Assembly: GCA_016297165.1 (NCBI GenBank)
Contig: JAEDHF010000091.1
Coordinates: 1-7,289 of the forward strand
Direction: 5' to 3'
Length of the DNA: 7,289 nt
Source of the DNA: Oscillospiraceae bacterium
GTDB taxonomy: Bacteria; Bacillota; Clostridia; Oscillospirales; Ruminococcaceae
Position 1 is the first letter of the stretch; every line of letters starts with the position of its first letter. The notes under the pieces are model-generated. The model saw only the letters and a list, made by a program, of their open reading frames with translations, did not search any database and was not told the origin of the DNA. Made by a program: the position numbers and the translations under genes. Shown here in pieces: positions 4,831-7,289 of the stretch.

Positions 4831-7289
4831 ATGAAGATAATGGTTATCGGCGGTGTTGCCGCAGGAACAAAGGCGGCGGCTAAGCTTAAAAGGGAAAACC
4901 GCTCTGCCGAGGTTGAAATATACACAAAGAGTATGGATATTTCCTACGCAGGCTGTGGTCTCCCATATTATGTAGGCGGAGATATAGAAACGAGAGAGGA
5001 GCTTATCGTTAACTCTCCCGAAAAGTTTTCCGCTCTTACGGGCGCAAAGGTTTATACAGGGCAGGAAGCGGTAAAAATCGACCCTGCCGCTAAAACCGTA
5101 ACCTTCCGTGACCTTATTAAGGGCTCGGAATATACCGAGGCCTATGATAAGCTTGTTATCGCTTCGGGAGCCTCTCCTATTATTCCCGATATCGACGGCG
5201 TAGGCTTAAAGGGTGTATTTACCGTAAGAACTCCCGACGACGCTATAGCGATAAGAGAGTACATTAAAAAGAACGACTGCAAAAAGGCAGTAGTGGTAGG
5301 CGCAGGCTTTATCGGAATGGAAATGGCGGAAAACCTTATGACACAGAAGCTCTCCGTTACTGTTCTTGATATGGCTTCACAGCTTCTTCCCGGAATTCTT
5401 GACCCCGAAATGGCAGGCTACGCCGCAAGAGAGCTCAGAAACAGCGGAATGAGAATTATGACGGGTACTTCCGTTTCCGCAATCAACGGCGAAGAGACGG
5501 TTAAGTCCGTTACCGCCGCTTCTGGTGAAATTCCTGCGGATATTGTTATATTAAGTATCGGTATTCGTCCTTCAACCGCTTTTCTTGAGGGCAGCGGTAT
5601 CGAAACCGAGAAGGGCGCTGTTGTTGTTGATGAATTGCAGAAAACAAGTGTTGATGATATATATGCAGTAGGTGACTGCGCTATCGTTAAGAACCGTATT
5701 ACGGGAAACCGCCAGTGGTCCGCTATGGGTTCTACTGCAAATATAACCGCAAGAGGTCTCGCAAAAACCCTTACAGGAAACAGCACTCCTTATGGCGGCT
5801 GTCTCGGTACAGGAGTAGTAAGACTTTCCGAGAATATAAGCGCAGGAAGAACGGGTCTTTCCGAGGAGCAGGCAAGAAAAGCAGGCTTCGATGTTGTTAC
5901 GGCAGTGTGCGTAACCGACGATAAGGCACATTATTACCCCGACGCTTCTACCTTTGTGACAAAGCTTATTGCCGACAAGAAAACCGAAAAGCTTCTCGGT
6001 ATGCAGGTTATCGGCAGGGGTGCAGTTGATAAAATGACGGATATTGCCGTTGTGGGCATTTCGGCAGGGCTTAGAATCGGAGACTTTGACGACCTTGATA
6101 TGGCTTATGCGCCGCCCTTTTCTACCGCAATTCACCCCTTCGTTCAGGCTTGCTACGTTATCGGAAATAAAATGAGGGGCGAATTCGAAACCTTTACTCC
6201 TTTGGAATATCTTGAAGGAAAGGCGAAGGGATACCGTGTAATCGACGTTCAGCCTGCGCCTGCAATTTACGGAGCAGAGTGGGTTGACCTCGGAAAGGTA
6301 GAGGGCGAGCTTTCGGGAATAGCTAAGGACGAAAAGCTTCTTCTCGTCTGTGCAAAGGGTAAGAGAGGCTATTTCCTCCAGAACAGGCTTAAAGCTTTCG
6401 GCTACACAAATACAAGAGTATTAGAGGGCGGCGCATTCTTTAATACCGTAAAGGTTGAAAAGCCCGTAGGCGAACTCTCTCCCGAGGATATAAAGAGGGT
6501 AAAGGGCTTAGGCTGTCTTCGGGACAAGCGCTATCCCGATGTATTCAATGTTAGAATTATTACACGTAACGGTAAGATTTCCGCCGCCGACCAGTATGCT
6601 ATTGCGCAGGCGGCAGAAAAATACGGAAGCGGCGAGGTGACTATGACCTCCCGTCTTACCCTCGAAATACAGGGCGTTCATTACGCTGATATTGACGATA
6701 CAATCGCCTTCCTTAAGGAAAACAATCTTCTCACAGGCGGTACAGGCTCTCTTGTCCGTCCTGTTGTGTCCTGTAAGGGTACAACCTGTCAGTACGGACT
6801 TATCGATACCTTCGGCTTAAGCGATAAAATTCATGAGCGATTCTATCTCGGCTATCATAATGTTACATTACCCCATAAGTTCAAGATTGCGGTGGGCGGC
6901 TGTCCCAACAACTGCGTAAAGCCCGACCTTAACGACTTAGGCATAGTGGGTCAGCGTGTACCTTTATTGAACAGCGAGCTGTGCCGTGGCTGTAAGAAAT
7001 GTCAGGTTGAGCTTAACTGCCCCATAAAGACAGCAAAGCTCAGCGACGGAAAGCTTATTATCGGCGAGGAATGTAACAACTGCGGCCGTTGTAAGGATAA
7101 ATGCCCCTTCGGCGCTATCCCCGAATACACCAACGGCTATAAGGTATATCTCGGCGGAAGATGGGGTAAGAAATTCGCAACAGGTAAGCCTCTCGATAAG
7201 ATTTTTACCTCTGAGGAGGAGGTTATGGAGCTTATTGAAAATGCGATTCTCCTGTTCCGTGACGAGGGTATCTCGGGTGAACGCTTCTC
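4831..7289 (+). CDS. CoA-disulfide reductase-rhodanese-siroheme sulfite reductase-ferredoxin fusion (3' end outside window)
   Basis: The frame gives 819 residues with no stop before the right edge. Residues 1 to about 450 are a pyridine nucleotide-disulfide oxidoreductase of the CoA-disulfide reductase/NADH oxidase type. It has an FAD site (VIGGVAAGTKAA, 5-16), redox Cys42 in YAGCGLPYYVGG, an NAD(P) site (VVVGAGFIGMEMAENL, 154-169), a second FAD motif (YAVGDCA, 278-284) and APPFS (427-431) near its end. Residues 467-540 are a rhodanese domain with loop CAKGKR (Cys507). Residues 570-636 are a sulfite/nitrite reductase ferredoxin-like half-domain with Arg608. The siroheme/4Fe-4S domain follows with Cys648, 653, 691 and 695. 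A ferredoxin with two 4Fe-4S motifs (Cys718, 721, 724, 730; Cys748, 751, 754, 758) is inserted before GGRWG (775-779), as in AsrC and DsrAB-type enzymes. Likely path (inference): NAD(P)H to FAD, then via clusters to siroheme, reducing sulfite or a sulfane-sulfur substrate held on the cysteines. NirB is the main alternative. GERF at the edge suggests only about 20 residues are missing. Start: GAGG nine bases before the ATG; an ATG three codons on is possible. Confidence 0.93.
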   Translation, partial: MKIMVIGGVAAGTKAAAKLKRENRSAEVEIYTKSMDISYAGCGLPYYVGGDIETREELIVNSPEKFSALTGAKVYTGQEAVKIDPAAKTVTFRDLIKGSEYTEAYDKLVIASGASPIIPDIDGVGLKGVFTVRTPDDAIAIREYIKKNDCKKAVVVGAGFIGMEMAENLMTQKLSVTVLDMASQLLPGILDPEMAGYAARELRNSGMRIMTGTSVSAINGEETVKSVTAASGEIPADIVILSIGIRPSTAFLEGSGIETEKGAVVVDELQKTSVDDIYAVGDCAIVKNRITGNRQWSAMGSTANITARGLAKTLTGNSTPYGGCLGTGVVRLSENISAGRTGLSEEQARKAGFDVVTAVCVTDDKAHYYPDASTFVTKLIADKKTEKLLGMQVIGRGAVDKMTDIAVVGISAGLRIGDFDDLDMAYAPPFSTAIHPFVQACYVIGNKMRGEFETFTPLEYLEGKAKGYRVIDVQPAPAIYGAEWVDLGKVEGELSGIAKDEKLLLVCAKGKRGYFLQNRLKAFGYTNTRVLEGGAFFNTVKVEKPVGELSPEDIKRVKGLGCLRDKRYPDVFNVRIITRNGKISAADQYAIAQAAEKYGSGEVTMTSRLTLEIQGVHYADIDDTIAFLKENNLLTGGTGSLVRPVVSCKGTTCQYGLIDTFGLSDKIHERFYLGYHNVTLPHKFKIAVGGCPNNCVKPDLNDLGIVGQRVPLLNSELCRGCKKCQVELNCPIKTAKLSDGKLIIGEECNNCGRCKDKCPFGAIPEYTNGYKVYLGGRWGKKFATGKPLDKIFTSEEEVMELIENAILLFRDEGISGERF

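Noticed and set aside
5418..6135. Two overlapping leftward frames (5418-5786 and 5572-6135) and a rightward 69-codon frame (5715-5924)
   Set aside because: All lie inside the FAD/NAD(P)H module of the multidomain gene, whose frame is continuous with recognisable motifs. They have no ribosome binding sites or family features.
4831..7289. Annotation as the nitrite reductase large subunit NirB
   Set aside because: Overall plan and length are similar, but the CoA-disulfide reductase cysteine motif, the rhodanese active-site loop and the inserted two-cluster ferredoxin do not fit NirB.

Overview
The window looks like chromosomal DNA of an anaerobic, Gram-positive member of the Clostridia, possibly Ruminococcus-like. 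The evidence is moderate GC content, strong AGGAGG-type ribosome binding sites, textbook sigma-A promoters, an esterase of a type known from rumen bacteria, a clostridial-style chemoreceptor, and an oxygen-sensitive-looking siroheme/iron-sulfur enzyme. The genus is a guess from style, not from a marker gene.

Layout. Positions 1-73 may hold the last codons of a rightward gene, followed by a strong hairpin terminator (103-146). Positions 150-420 contain no gene but are filled with inverted repeats: three long hairpins that abut with no spacer (160-292), then a 110-base multi-branched inverted-repeat unit (310-419). A leftward two-gene operon follows. Its promoter is at 2319-2347. It encodes an SGNH/GDSL esterase (1138-2286) and then an RsuA-type 16S rRNA pseudouridine synthase (421-1128), separated by 9 bases. 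The hairpin series is the 3' flank of this operon.

From 2530 rightward there are three separate transcription units. The first is a small helix-turn-helix protein resembling a stand-alone IS3-type OrfA (2530-2877), with its own terminator. The second is a six-helix, HAMP-less methyl-accepting chemotaxis protein (3104-4594), with a near-consensus promoter, a perfect palindrome just after the predicted transcription start, and a terminator. The third is a very large open frame from 4831 that runs off the right edge (819 codons seen, no stop).

This last gene is the highlight. One uninterrupted protein joins a CoA-disulfide-reductase-like FAD/NAD(P)H module with its active-site cysteine, a rhodanese domain with its own cysteine, and a sulfite-reductase-type siroheme/4Fe-4S module that carries an inserted two-cluster ferredoxin. 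It is driven by a perfect TTGACA-17-TATAAT promoter. The arrangement suggests a self-contained NAD(P)H-dependent enzyme for sulfite, persulfide or polysulfide reduction. The parts are known families; their combination in one chain is what deserves attention.

Apart from the two-gene operon, the genes appear functionally unrelated: translation, esterase, a DNA-binding orphan, chemotaxis and sulfur redox.
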